64,000 bases of DNA, taken from contig CAVZCJ010000011.1 in the NCBI GenBank assembly GCA_963773625.1, positions 310,001-374,000 of the forward strand. The letters are read 5' to 3'. A model generated the notes under the pieces. The model worked only from the letters and a program-made list of their open reading frames with translations. It ran no database searches and was not told the origin of the DNA. The first letter of the stretch is position 1. Each line of letters begins with the position of its first letter. A program made the position numbers and the translations under genes. Positions 27,168 to 35,569 of this stretch are shown in pieces. Source of the stretch: DATARH01 sp963773625 (lineage in GTDB: Bacteria; Pseudomonadota; Alphaproteobacteria; ATCC43930; CGMCC-115725).

Positions 27168-28507
27168 TGGCCGGCGTAACGCGAGAGCTGGCCGAGTTCG
27201 TCGCCGGCTCGCAATGGCGCGACATCCCGCCGGCGGTGCGGCGCGAAGGGGTGCGCGGCCTGTTGAACTATGTCGGCTGCGCGCTGGGCGGCTGCGGCGA
27301 CGAGGCAATCGGGCTGGCCCTCAGGGTACTAGGTCCGACCTTCGGGCCTAGTGAAGCCGGGATTATCGGGCGCAGCGAGCGCTGCGACATGCTCAACGCC
27401 GCCTTCCTCAACGCGGCGAGCGCCAATGTCCTCGAATATGACGACACGCACCTGCCGACGGTGATGCACCCGGCGGCGCCTGTTGCGCCCGGTCTCTTCG
27501 CACTGGCTGAGGCGCGCGGCGCCAGCGGGGTCGAGCTGTTGCACGCCTTCATCCTTGGCGTCGAGGCGTCGTGCCGGGTCGGCAACGCGCTGATGCCCCA
27601 CCACTACCGGCGCGGCGCCCACATCACCGCGACCTGCGGCATCTTTGGCGCTGCCGCGGCGGCGGGGAAACTGATCGGGCTCGACCCGGTACGGATGAAC
27701 TGGGCGCTCGGCCACGCGGCGACGCAATCGGCCGGGCTGGTCGAGAGCCTCGGCAGCATGTCGAAGAGCATCGGGGTGGGGAACGCGGCGCGCAACGGGC
27801 TCGCCGGGGCGCTGTTCGCCGAGGCGGGGTTCACCGCAGCGGAAAGCGCGATCGAGGGGAAATACGGGTTCGCCGTGGTCGCCAGCGACACCGTCGATCT
27901 TGAGAAGATCACCGGCGGGCTCGGCGTCGAATGGGAGGTCTTGGCGAACGCCTACAAGCCCTACCCGTGCGGGGTGGTGCTGTTCCCGGTGATCGACGCC
28001 TGCCTCGAATTGCGGCAACGACTCAAGGCACCGGTGGATCAGATTGCCGGTGTGGCGGTGCGCGGCCACCCGTTGCTGCGCGAGCGCACCGACCGGCCGG
28101 TCGTCGGCGATGGGCGGTCGGCTAAGGTCAGCCTGCAGCACAGCGTCGCGGTGGCGCTGATCCAGGGCGCGGCGGGGATCGCGCAATTCACCGACGCGGC
28201 GGTCGCCGAGCCAGCGGTGCAGGCGCTCAAGGCGCGGGTGACGGCGGCGGACGACGCGTCGATCCCGGTCGAGGCGGCGATAGTCGAGGTGCGGCTCGCC
28301 GACGGATCGACCCTTACCGAGCATGTGAAGGATGGCCGCGGCACCCCGGGCCGGCCGATGAGCGATCTCGAGCTCGACGCCAAGGTCAATGAATGCGCGG
28401 CGTTTGGCGCGCCGTTTGTCGATGTATCGGCGCTAATCGCGGCGATCCGCGAGATCGAGACGCTGGGCGATGCGGCACATATCATGCGGATGACCGCGCC
28501 AGCTTGA
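27167..28507 (+). CDS. MmgE/PrpD family protein
   Basis: 446 residues, a member of the 2-methylcitrate dehydratase / aconitate decarboxylase fold family. The all-helical domain carries NAASANVLEYDDTHLPTVMH (the D-D-x-H region) and GIFGAAAAAGKLIGLD. It also has KSIGVGNAARNGLAGALFAE and YKPYPCGVVLFPVIDACLEL. The C-terminal lid domain has GDGRSAKVSLQHSVAVALI. The start ATG overlaps the upstream TGA (ATGA type). It is probably a dehydratase acting with the upstream enolase-superfamily enzyme and the downstream lyase. The real substrate is unknown. Confidence 0.88.
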   Translation: MAGVTRELAEFVAGSQWRDIPPAVRREGVRGLLNYVGCALGGCGDEAIGLALRVLGPTFGPSEAGIIGRSERCDMLNAAFLNAASANVLEYDDTHLPTVMHPAAPVAPGLFALAEARGASGVELLHAFILGVEASCRVGNALMPHHYRRGAHITATCGIFGAAAAAGKLIGLDPVRMNWALGHAATQSAGLVESLGSMSKSIGVGNAARNGLAGALFAEAGFTAAESAIEGKYGFAVVASDTVDLEKITGGLGVEWEVLANAYKPYPCGVVLFPVIDACLELRQRLKAPVDQIAGVAVRGHPLLRERTDRPVVGDGRSAKVSLQHSVAVALIQGAAGIAQFTDAAVAEPAVQALKARVTAADDASIPVEAAIVEVRLADGSTLTEHVKDGRGTPGRPMSDLELDAKVNECAAFGAPFVDVSALIAAIREIETLGDAAHIMRMTAPA

Positions 28508-28525
28508 GCGGAGACGCAAAAATCG

Positions 28526-29392
28526 ATGGCCAACGCATTGAAAGAAAAGCTTGCTGGCGGCGATCTCATCACGCTGATGTCGGCGCATAACCCCTTGTCG
28601 GCGCGGCTTGTCGAGGAGGCCGGGTTCGACGGCATCTGGGCCAGCGGGTTCGAGCTGTCGGCGGCCTACGGCGTGCCCGACGCGAGCCTGTTGTCGTTCA
28701 CCCAGCATCTCGACATGACCCGGGCGATCATCGAACAGACGACCATTCCGATGGTCGCCGACATCGACACCGGCTACGGCAACGCGATCAACGTGTTGCA
28801 TGTGGTGCGCGCCTATGCCGAGGCGGGCAGCGCCGCGGTGGTGATGGAGGACAAGCTGTTCCCCAAGGACACCAGCCTGCTCGCCGGCGGGCGGCAAGAG
28901 CTGGTGCGGCTCGAGGAATTCCAGGGCAAGATCGAGGCGGCGAAGGAAGCGGGCAAGGCGCGTGACCTGCTCCTGATCGCCCGCACCGAGGCGCTCATCG
29001 CCGATCTCGGGCTCGACGAGGCGTTGAAGCGCGGGCTGGCCTATGCCGAAGCGGGCGCCGATCTGCTGCTGGTGCATTCGAAGCGCAAGACGCCGGACGA
29101 GATCGTCGCTTTTTGCGAGCGGTGGAACGGTCCGATCCCGCTCACCATCGTGCCGACCGCCTATCCCGATCTGACCGAAGAAAAGGTGCGAGCGCTCGGC
29201 AAGATCCGGATCGTGATCTACGCCAATCACGCGATCCGCGCCGCGGTCGGGGCGATGCGCCAGGTCTTCGCGCAAATCCGCCGCGACGGCGGAATCCATC
29301 AGGTGGACAAACAGATCGCTTCGGTCGAGGACATTTTCGATTTGCAGCGCGTTCCGGCGATGAAGGCGGCGGAGAAGAAGTACTTGCGCTAG
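28526..29392 (+). CDS. Isocitrate lyase / PEP mutase family enzyme
   Basis: 288 residues. TIM-barrel members include phosphonopyruvate hydrolase, PEP mutase, oxaloacetate decarboxylase and methylisocitrate lyase. Visible are metal-site VADIDTGYGN and the gating loop MEDKLFPKDTSLLAGGRQEL. The loop resembles the EDKxxxK loop of PEP mutase and phosphonopyruvate hydrolase, with Asp-Thr where the mutase has Asn-Ser. Later IARTEALIADLGLDEALKR is typical. It lies 18 bases after the MmgE/PrpD gene, so it belongs to the same operon. A C-C lyase step on a dehydration product fits the context, but phosphonate chemistry is also possible. Confidence 0.85.
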   Translation: MANALKEKLAGGDLITLMSAHNPLSARLVEEAGFDGIWASGFELSAAYGVPDASLLSFTQHLDMTRAIIEQTTIPMVADIDTGYGNAINVLHVVRAYAEAGSAAVVMEDKLFPKDTSLLAGGRQELVRLEEFQGKIEAAKEAGKARDLLLIARTEALIADLGLDEALKRGLAYAEAGADLLLVHSKRKTPDEIVAFCERWNGPIPLTIVPTAYPDLTEEKVRALGKIRIVIYANHAIRAAVGAMRQVFAQIRRDGGIHQVDKQIASVEDIFDLQRVPAMKAAEKKYLR

Positions 29393-29442
29393 TCGGCGCC
29401 GATTTCGACACTCGGGGAAAAGCAATCGGCGGAGTACGGCAC

Positions 29443-29940
29443 ATGCGCAGGCTATTTCTTGCTGTCGTGCTTTGGGCCGCCGCGACCCCGGCCTGGGCGC
29501 AACAGGTCGACCGCATCGACATCGTCGAATACGGCACCTACACCGCCGACAAACTCAAGTCGGAACGCGATCAAAACGGGCAGCTTCACTCCATCGTCGG
29601 TGAGGTTCACCTCGAGGACGCCACCACGACCGTGCCGGCGGGACCGGGGGTGAAATTCGGCATCCGGTTTCGCGTGGTCGGTGAGCCGGACGGCAAACCG
29701 GTCACGCTCAGAAGGGTGATCATCTACCCGCAACCCGGCTTGAGAGCGCCAACCGCGCCGGAGCCCCTCCTGCGCAGCGAAGGCCCAATCTCGCCGCCAA
29801 TCGGCGATACGGTTTACACCGGTTTCGAATTTGACGACCCGTGGGAGTTGGTGCCGGGAGTGTGGACGATCCAACTCTGGCAGGGAGACCACATGCTCGC
29901 TGAGCAGCGCTTCACCATCCTCGTGGGCCGAAATATCTAA
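29443..29940 (+). CDS. Secreted DUF3859-type protein
   Basis: 165 residues, start ATG 29443. A signal peptide is visible (MRRLFLAVVLWAAATPAWAQ, cleavage after AWA). The mature part is beta-rich (VDRIDIVEYGTYTADKL, VKFGIRFRVVGEPDGKPVTL, YTGFEFDDPWELVPGVWTIQ). It ends in ILVGRNI. This matches my memory of the DUF3859 family, whose role is unknown. It is 50 bases after the lyase gene and may be read from the same promoter. Confidence 0.75.
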   Translation: MRRLFLAVVLWAAATPAWAQQVDRIDIVEYGTYTADKLKSERDQNGQLHSIVGEVHLEDATTTVPAGPGVKFGIRFRVVGEPDGKPVTLRRVIIYPQPGLRAPTAPEPLLRSEGPISPPIGDTVYTGFEFDDPWELVPGVWTIQLWQGDHMLAEQRFTILVGRNI

Positions 29941-29965
29941 GCCGCCGTCTGGCGATGCCCGATCG

Positions 29966-30922
29966 TCACATGAACAGCTTTTCGCCCTTCAGCCCGTCAT
30001 AGAGCGAGGCGACGTATTCGCCGTAGCCGTTGTAGATGAGGGTCGGCACGCGGTCGTTGGTGCCGAGCACGCGCTCGGTCGCCTGGCTCCAGCGGGGATG
30101 CGGGACGTCAGGGTTCACGTTGGCCCAGAACCCGTATTCGCTCGACTGGAGCGCCTCCCAATACGATACCGGCCGCTTGTCGGTGAACTCGAAATGGACA
30201 ATCGACTTCACCGACTTGAACCCGTATTTCCACGGCGTCGCGAGGCGCAACGGGGCGCCGTCCTGTTTGGGCAAGGGCTTGCCGTACATGCCGGTCACCA
30301 TGAAGGCGAGGTCGTTGGTCGCCTCGGCCATCGTCAGCCCCTCGGTATAGGGCCAGGGGTAGAAGAATTGCTTCTGGCCCGGCGCCATGCTCGGGTCCAT
30401 GAAGGTGACCATTTTCAGGTACTTGGCCGAGCTTTGCGGCTGCGCCATGGCAACCAGCGCGGCGAGCGGGAAGCCGGTCCACGGGACGGTAAACGACCAC
30501 GCCTCGACGCAACGATGGCGGTAGAGCCGCTCCTCGAGCGGCATTTTTTTGAACAGGTCATCGATGTCGAGGGTCAGCGGCTTGTCGACCATACCGTCGA
30601 TCTTGACCGTCCACGGCCTGATCTTCAGTATCGAGGCATCGACGCTCTTGTCGGTCGTATATTCATAGAAATTGTTATAGCTCTCGGGATATTTCGCGTC
30701 GGTCAGCGGCCGGTCGAGCGTGTATTTGGGGTTGCGCTTGGCTGGATAGAGCCCAGCTGACGGATCGTCGTCGGCCCGGGCCGAGGGCGAGCGGAGCAAA
30801 CCCGAGGCAAGGATCGGTCCGGCGGCAAGCCCCTGGATCAGACGCCGCCGGCCGTGAAACACCGCCTCGTCGGTCGCCGCGCGCTCGGGAAGCTCCCAAC
30901 CCTTCTTGCGTCGTATCAGCAT
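29966..30922 (-). CDS. msrP: Protein-methionine-sulfoxide reductase catalytic subunit MsrP
   Basis: Periplasmic molybdenum enzyme that repairs oxidised methionine. The start chosen is ATG 30922 (MLIRRKKGWELPERA), with AGGGTGG just upstream; 318 residues. An Arg-rich N-terminus (GRRRLIQGLAAGPILASGLL) suggests Tat export. Conserved YNNFYEYTTDK, LEERLYRHRCVEAWSFTVPW (molybdenum-ligand Cys) and PWKYGFKSVKSIVHFEF are intact. No msrQ membrane partner is adjacent. The moe/moa genes 13 kb away would supply the cofactor. Confidence 0.93.
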   Translation of the reverse strand: MLIRRKKGWELPERAATDEAVFHGRRRLIQGLAAGPILASGLLRSPSARADDDPSAGLYPAKRNPKYTLDRPLTDAKYPESYNNFYEYTTDKSVDASILKIRPWTVKIDGMVDKPLTLDIDDLFKKMPLEERLYRHRCVEAWSFTVPWTGFPLAALVAMAQPQSSAKYLKMVTFMDPSMAPGQKQFFYPWPYTEGLTMAEATNDLAFMVTGMYGKPLPKQDGAPLRLATPWKYGFKSVKSIVHFEFTDKRPVSYWEALQSSEYGFWANVNPDVPHPRWSQATERVLGTNDRVPTLIYNGYGEYVASLYDGLKGEKLFM

Positions 30923-31026
30923 CGCGCCACCCTGCCATCGCCACGCGTCAGATTTGGGCGCGGCGAGGATACGCGCCAACTCACGCTTTCGCGAGGGAGA
31001 CCGGATGCGGCGTTTCGCGCCACCTA

Positions 31027-33048
31027 CTACTGCGCGGCTTCCTGGGCGCGCGAGGCGATGACCTTTTCGGCCGGCTTCCCGGTCAGCTCCTGCATGTGGT
31101 CGAATTTGTGCGAGAAGCTGCCGACGCCGAGGGTCAGCGAGCGCAGCTCGACGATGAGGTCATGCAGCTCGCTCTGCGGCAGGTGGGCGCGGACGACATC
31201 CCAATTGGGCCAATCCTCCTTGCCATCGAAGCCGAGGATCTGGCCGCGCCGGCCGGAGACCAGCCGCTGCACGCGGGCGGTGAAGGCGTTGGGCACCGAA
31301 ATCTCGACGGAATCGATCGGCTCCAAGAGGAACGGCTCGCATTTCGGCAGCGATTCCTGGATCGCCTGACGCCCGGCGGTCTTGAACGCCATGTCCGAGC
31401 TATCGACCGCGTGGAACTGGCCGGTGATCAGGTTGACCGAAACGTCGACCACCGGGAAGCCGAGCGGGCCGGCCTTTAGCGCCTCCTCGATGCCTTCCTC
31501 GACCGCGGGGATGTAGTTGCGCGGGATGGCGCCGCCGACGACGCTGTCCTTGAAGGTGAAACCCGAGCCGCGCGCCTCCGGTTTCACCTGGATGGTGATG
31601 TCAGCGAACTGGCCGTGGCCGCCCGACTGCCGCTTGAAGCGCGAATGCTGCTCCATGCCGCGGCGGATGGTTTCGCGGTAGGGCACCACCGCCGGGTGGC
31701 CGACGACGGCGAGGTTGTGGCGATTGCGCAGCCGGTCGATGGCAATCTGGATATGCACATCGCCCTGACCCCACAGCACCATCTCGCGGGTTTCCTGGTT
31801 CTGCTCGAGCTCGAGCGCCGGGTCCTCGTCGATCAGCTTGGCGATCGCCCCCGACAGCTTGACATCGTCGCCGCGTTTTTCGGCGTGGACGGCGAGGCCG
31901 AAGACCGGCTGCGGCTTCTCGGGCTGCGGCAGTGGCTCGCCCTTGCCCGACGGGGTCAGCACGGTTCCAGTGGCGATGTCTTCCATGCGGGTGAAGCCGA
32001 CGACTTCGCCTTGGTTTGCCGAGCCGGCCTTCTCGTGGGTCGCGCCGGTGACCCGCACCACGCCGGCGACGCGCGAGCCGTTGAGCACCGCGCCTTCGGC
32101 GATCGGGCCGCGCCACACCCGCACGAGCGACAATTTGCCGGTATGGGGAAGGTGATAGGTCTTGACGACCTGCGCCATCGGTTCGCCAGAGGCGGCAATG
32201 CCCAGCCGCGCCATCGCAGCCGCCGGGCCGGGCGTATCATGGCGCAGCGCCTTCCACAGCCGGCGTACGCCGTAATCCTGCAATCCGGAGCCGACCAGCA
32301 CCGGCACGACCTGCGCCGCGCCGACCTCCTTCTTCAGATGGTCGTAAATCTCGTCTTTCGAGGGCTGCACGTCCTCGAGCAGCTTTTCCAGCAGGGCGTC
32401 GTCGAAATCGGCGAGCTTCTCGACGAGATCGGTGCGGGTCTGGCCCTCCGCGTCCCAAAACCCGGCCGGCAGCTGGATCAGGTCGGAGGCCTTGCCCGGC
32501 TGGTATTTGTAGGCGCGCTCGCTCACCAGATCGACATAGCCGGTGATGCTCTCGCCGTCGCGCAGCGGCACCTGGCGCAACACCAGCGGCCGCTCCGAAT
32601 AGGATTGCAGCGCGGCCAGCACGTCGCGCACCCGCGCGCCGGCGGTGTCGAGCTTGTTGATGAAGATCATGTGCGGAATGTTACTGCGGTCGAGGAAGCG
32701 CAACAGCGCGCTGACCGTCACCGCGCGCTCGGCTTCCGGCTCGCAGACCACCACCGCCACGTCGGCGGCGAGCATCGCCTGCTGGGCGTCATAAGCCAGC
32801 TCGACCGAGCCCGGGCAATCGAGGATCGTCCATTTGTCGCCGAGATAGGTCGCCTCGGCGGCGTTCATCTCGGTCGACATCTGCCGCGCCCGCGCCTCGG
32901 CGGCATGGTCGCCGACCGTGGTGCCGTCGCGAATGGTGCCGCGCCGCGCGGTCGTGCCGCTCGAATGCAGCATCGCTTCCATAAGCGTCGTCTTGCCCGA
33001 GAGATAGGGGCCTACCAGAACCACACAGCGATGGCCGACATCAGCCAT
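31027..33048 (-). CDS. EF-G-like translational GTPase paralogue
   Basis: 673 residues, start ATG 33048 (MADVGHRCVVLVGPYLSGKT) with GGGAGA upstream. It has the full EF-G architecture: G domain, domain II, III, IV (YRETIRRGMEQHSRFKRQSG, GSGFTFKDSVVGGAIPRNYI) and V. Its GTPase is atypical. P-loop GPYLSGKT is present, but the G3 motif is DCPGS, with Ser81 where DTPGH has the catalytic His; NKLD is kept. It is about 32 residues shorter in the N-terminal region than the fusA product encoded here. It belongs to the EF-G-like paralogues often found in alphaproteobacteria, role unsettled. Confidence 0.9.
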   Translation of the reverse strand: MADVGHRCVVLVGPYLSGKTTLMEAMLHSSGTTARRGTIRDGTTVGDHAAEARARQMSTEMNAAEATYLGDKWTILDCPGSVELAYDAQQAMLAADVAVVVCEPEAERAVTVSALLRFLDRSNIPHMIFINKLDTAGARVRDVLAALQSYSERPLVLRQVPLRDGESITGYVDLVSERAYKYQPGKASDLIQLPAGFWDAEGQTRTDLVEKLADFDDALLEKLLEDVQPSKDEIYDHLKKEVGAAQVVPVLVGSGLQDYGVRRLWKALRHDTPGPAAAMARLGIAASGEPMAQVVKTYHLPHTGKLSLVRVWRGPIAEGAVLNGSRVAGVVRVTGATHEKAGSANQGEVVGFTRMEDIATGTVLTPSGKGEPLPQPEKPQPVFGLAVHAEKRGDDVKLSGAIAKLIDEDPALELEQNQETREMVLWGQGDVHIQIAIDRLRNRHNLAVVGHPAVVPYRETIRRGMEQHSRFKRQSGGHGQFADITIQVKPEARGSGFTFKDSVVGGAIPRNYIPAVEEGIEEALKAGPLGFPVVDVSVNLITGQFHAVDSSDMAFKTAGRQAIQESLPKCEPFLLEPIDSVEISVPNAFTARVQRLVSGRRGQILGFDGKEDWPNWDVVRAHLPQSELHDLIVELRSLTLGVGSFSHKFDHMQELTGKPAEKVIASRAQEAAQ

Positions 33049-33161
33049 AGGCGTCTCCCATTCCATCCCTCAGCGACCGCCGCGGCGGCCCCGCGTTGTG
33101 ACCGGATCGTGACGGCGGGTCTAGCCGAAGGCAACCGGAATCTGGCGTCGAACGGCTCAGC

Positions 33162-34364
33162 CTATCGCAGCGCCAGGCAGGCGCGCTCGATGCGCCTGCA
33201 GGCCTCATCGAGAACGGCGTTCGAGGTCGCATACGAGATGCGGATATGCGGCGCGAGGCCGAACGCCTCGCCATGCACCACCGCGACGCCCTCGGCGGCG
33301 AGGAGATACTTGGCGAAATCCTCGTCGTTGCCGATCGTCTCGCCCTGCGGCGTCTTCTTGCCGATGAGCCCGGCGACCGACGGGTAGACGTAGAACGCCC
33401 CTTCCGGCCGAGGGCAATACATCCCCGGAATCTTGTTCAGCGCGTCGACCACGAGGTCGCGGCGCTGCTTGAAGATCGCGGCGTTGGGGGCGATGAAATC
33501 CTGCGGTCCGTTGAGCGCCTCGATCGCGGCGGCCTGGCTGATCGAGCACGGGTTGGCGGTCGAGTTCGACTGGATCGCGCCCATCGCCTTGATCAGCTGC
33601 TTCGGCCCGGCGCCGTAGCCGATGCGCCAGCCGGTCATGCAATAGGCCTTCGAGACGCCGTTGACCGTGAGCGTGCGCTCGTAGAGGCGCGGCTCGACCT
33701 GGGCGATCGTCTTGTAATCGAAATCGTCGTAGACGAGGTGCTCGTACATGTCGTCGGTCATCACCCAGACATGCGGATGCTTGAGCAGCACGTCGGCGAC
33801 GGCGCGCAGATCGGCCTCGGTGTAGGCCGCTCCCGAGGGGTTCGAAGGCGAATTGAGGATCAGCCATTTGGTCTTCGGCGTGATCGCCGCGTCGAGATCC
33901 TCCGGTCGCATCTTGAACCCGTAATTTTGCGGGCAGGCCACCGGCACCGGGTTGCCGTCGGCGAGCAGCACCATCTCGGGATAGGAGACCCAGTAGGGCG
34001 CCGGGATCACCACCTCGTCGCCCGGCGACAGCGTCGCGACCATCGCGTTGTAGAGCACCTGCTTGCCGCCGCTCGAAATCGAGACCTGGCCGGGTTCGTA
34101 ATCGAGCCCGTTCTCGCGCTTGAACTTGGCGCAGACCGCCTCTTTCAGCTCCATCCGGCCGTCGAACACCGTGTACTTGGTGTCGCCGCGGCAAATCGCG
34201 GCGATCGCCGCCTCCTTGATGTTCTCGGGCGTGTCGAAATCGGGCTCGCCGACCGACAGGCTGATGATGTCGCGGCCTGCCGCCTTCAACTCGGTGGCAA
34301 GCGCCGTGATGGCCATCGTGGGCGAGGCTTTGACCCGCGCGAGGCGGTCGGCAAGAAAACCCAT
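33162..34364 (-). CDS. Aspartate aminotransferase-type PLP enzyme
   Basis: 400 residues, class I aminotransferase of subgroup I-gamma, the usual alphaproteobacterial aspartate/prephenate aminotransferase. Substrate-side LSVGEPDFDTP, cofactor-binding ILNSPSNPSGAAY and TDDMYEHLVYD, and the PLP lysine in VNGVSKAYCMTGWRIGYG are intact. It ends RISYATSNAVLDEACRRIER. It is a monocistronic-looking gene 113 bases upstream of the EF-G paralogue. Confidence 0.92.
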   Translation of the reverse strand: MGFLADRLARVKASPTMAITALATELKAAGRDIISLSVGEPDFDTPENIKEAAIAAICRGDTKYTVFDGRMELKEAVCAKFKRENGLDYEPGQVSISSGGKQVLYNAMVATLSPGDEVVIPAPYWVSYPEMVLLADGNPVPVACPQNYGFKMRPEDLDAAITPKTKWLILNSPSNPSGAAYTEADLRAVADVLLKHPHVWVMTDDMYEHLVYDDFDYKTIAQVEPRLYERTLTVNGVSKAYCMTGWRIGYGAGPKQLIKAMGAIQSNSTANPCSISQAAAIEALNGPQDFIAPNAAIFKQRRDLVVDALNKIPGMYCPRPEGAFYVYPSVAGLIGKKTPQGETIGNDEDFAKYLLAAEGVAVVHGEAFGLAPHIRISYATSNAVLDEACRRIERACLALR

Positions 34365-34474
34365 GGTCTCACTTTCCGGGAATTACCGAGCGATTTTAGT
34401 GCCCGCGTCCCCAGATGTGAAGATGCGGCGGCGCTGCAACAAGGGCGGCGGCAGCCGACGGAGGGAGGAGTTGG

Positions 34475-35569
34475 TCAGGCCGCCGCCGCGGCGTGGCGGC
34501 GGAAGATGGATTTCGCCAGCGCCATTCCCGGCAGCTCGATCCACCGGTACGACGCGATGGCGACCGGCACCGCCAACGCGATGTTGAGCGCGATCAGACA
34601 CAGCGAAAAAGTCGTGGGGTGATCCGTCCAGGCTGCAGACGGCAGCAGCGTGAACATCGCGAAGGCGACGAAAATCAGCACGACTTGCCCGAATGCATAG
34701 AGGCTGTAGGAGACGTCCCCGATCAGCGCAAGCCATGGATGTCGCAGGAAGCTCGCGGCCGAGCGCGAGCGAACGACCCAGGCAATCAGCTGCGCGCTAA
34801 CCACCGCGTCGACCATGTTTCGCGCCGGCTGATAGAGGCGAACTTCGTGAAACGCGACGGCGATTCCCAGTCCGACCAAAACCATTGCGGGGCTGAGGAA
34901 GGGCCGCAGGCTTCGCGCGTCCATCACGGTGGGGATCAGCATCCCAATCAGGAAGCAATAGAGGTAAGCCAGCGGCCGCGCGTCGACGTCGTTCGACAAG
35001 CGCACCGCGACGACGCAGAGCGCAATCAAAAGCAGCAGCAACTGCGGCGGCGTAAATCTCCGTAGCGCGAGGGCGCCGAGCGGCAGCAGCGGAATGACGA
35101 AGAGCTCGATCTGCACAGACCACATCACGCTGTTGATGCGCCACGACAAACCCATCGCGTTCATGGCGATGGCCTGCGGCGAGGTATCGACCGAGCGGTA
35201 GACGTTGTACCAGTCGGTCGCTGCGTCGAGCGGCGGCCCGGCGACGATCTTTGACACGACGACCGCGGCTGCCAGCGAAACCCAGAGGACTGGAAGAAGC
35301 CGGCACAGGCGGCGGATGACAAATGGGAAGACCCGGGGATCGCGGCCGAGCGATTGCCCGAGCACGAAACCGCTCAGCACGTAGAAAAAAACGACGGCGG
35401 CGTCGGCCTCGAAAATCCCGCCCATCGCGAACATAAAGGGCGTTTGAGGCAGGACGATCAGCCCATGACCGACGATGACCAGCAGTGCCGCGAGACCGCG
35501 AAGCGACTGCAGCCGCTCGTCATGATGCGACGGCACGGCGCGATACCGAGGAAGGACGAGCGAAGACAA
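34475..35569 (-). CDS. Acyltransferase-3 family membrane protein
   Basis: 364 residues with about ten membrane segments. The N-terminal HDERLQSLRGLAALLVIVGHG is the acyltransferase-3 signature with the Arg and His of the active site, followed by FFYVLSGFVLGQSLGRD. Such enzymes O-acylate surface sugars or other extracytoplasmic substrates; the substrate here is unknown. It overlaps the upstream polytopic gene by 50 bases in another frame, so its start may lie further downstream (the family motif starts 17 residues in). Confidence 0.85.
   Translation of the reverse strand: MSSLVLPRYRAVPSHHDERLQSLRGLAALLVIVGHGLIVLPQTPFMFAMGGIFEADAAVVFFYVLSGFVLGQSLGRDPRVFPFVIRRLCRLLPVLWVSLAAAVVVSKIVAGPPLDAATDWYNVYRSVDTSPQAIAMNAMGLSWRINSVMWSVQIELFVIPLLPLGALALRRFTPPQLLLLLIALCVVAVRLSNDVDARPLAYLYCFLIGMLIPTVMDARSLRPFLSPAMVLVGLGIAVAFHEVRLYQPARNMVDAVVSAQLIAWVVRSRSAASFLRHPWLALIGDVSYSLYAFGQVVLIFVAFAMFTLLPSAAWTDHPTTFSLCLIALNIALAVPVAIASYRWIELPGMALAKSIFRRHAAAAA

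Noticed and set aside
31027..33048. Ribosome-protection (tetracycline resistance) protein
   Set aside because: Domain motifs match EF-G-like paralogues of alphaproteobacteria, and the altered G3 motif DCPGS is not a TetM-type feature that I know.
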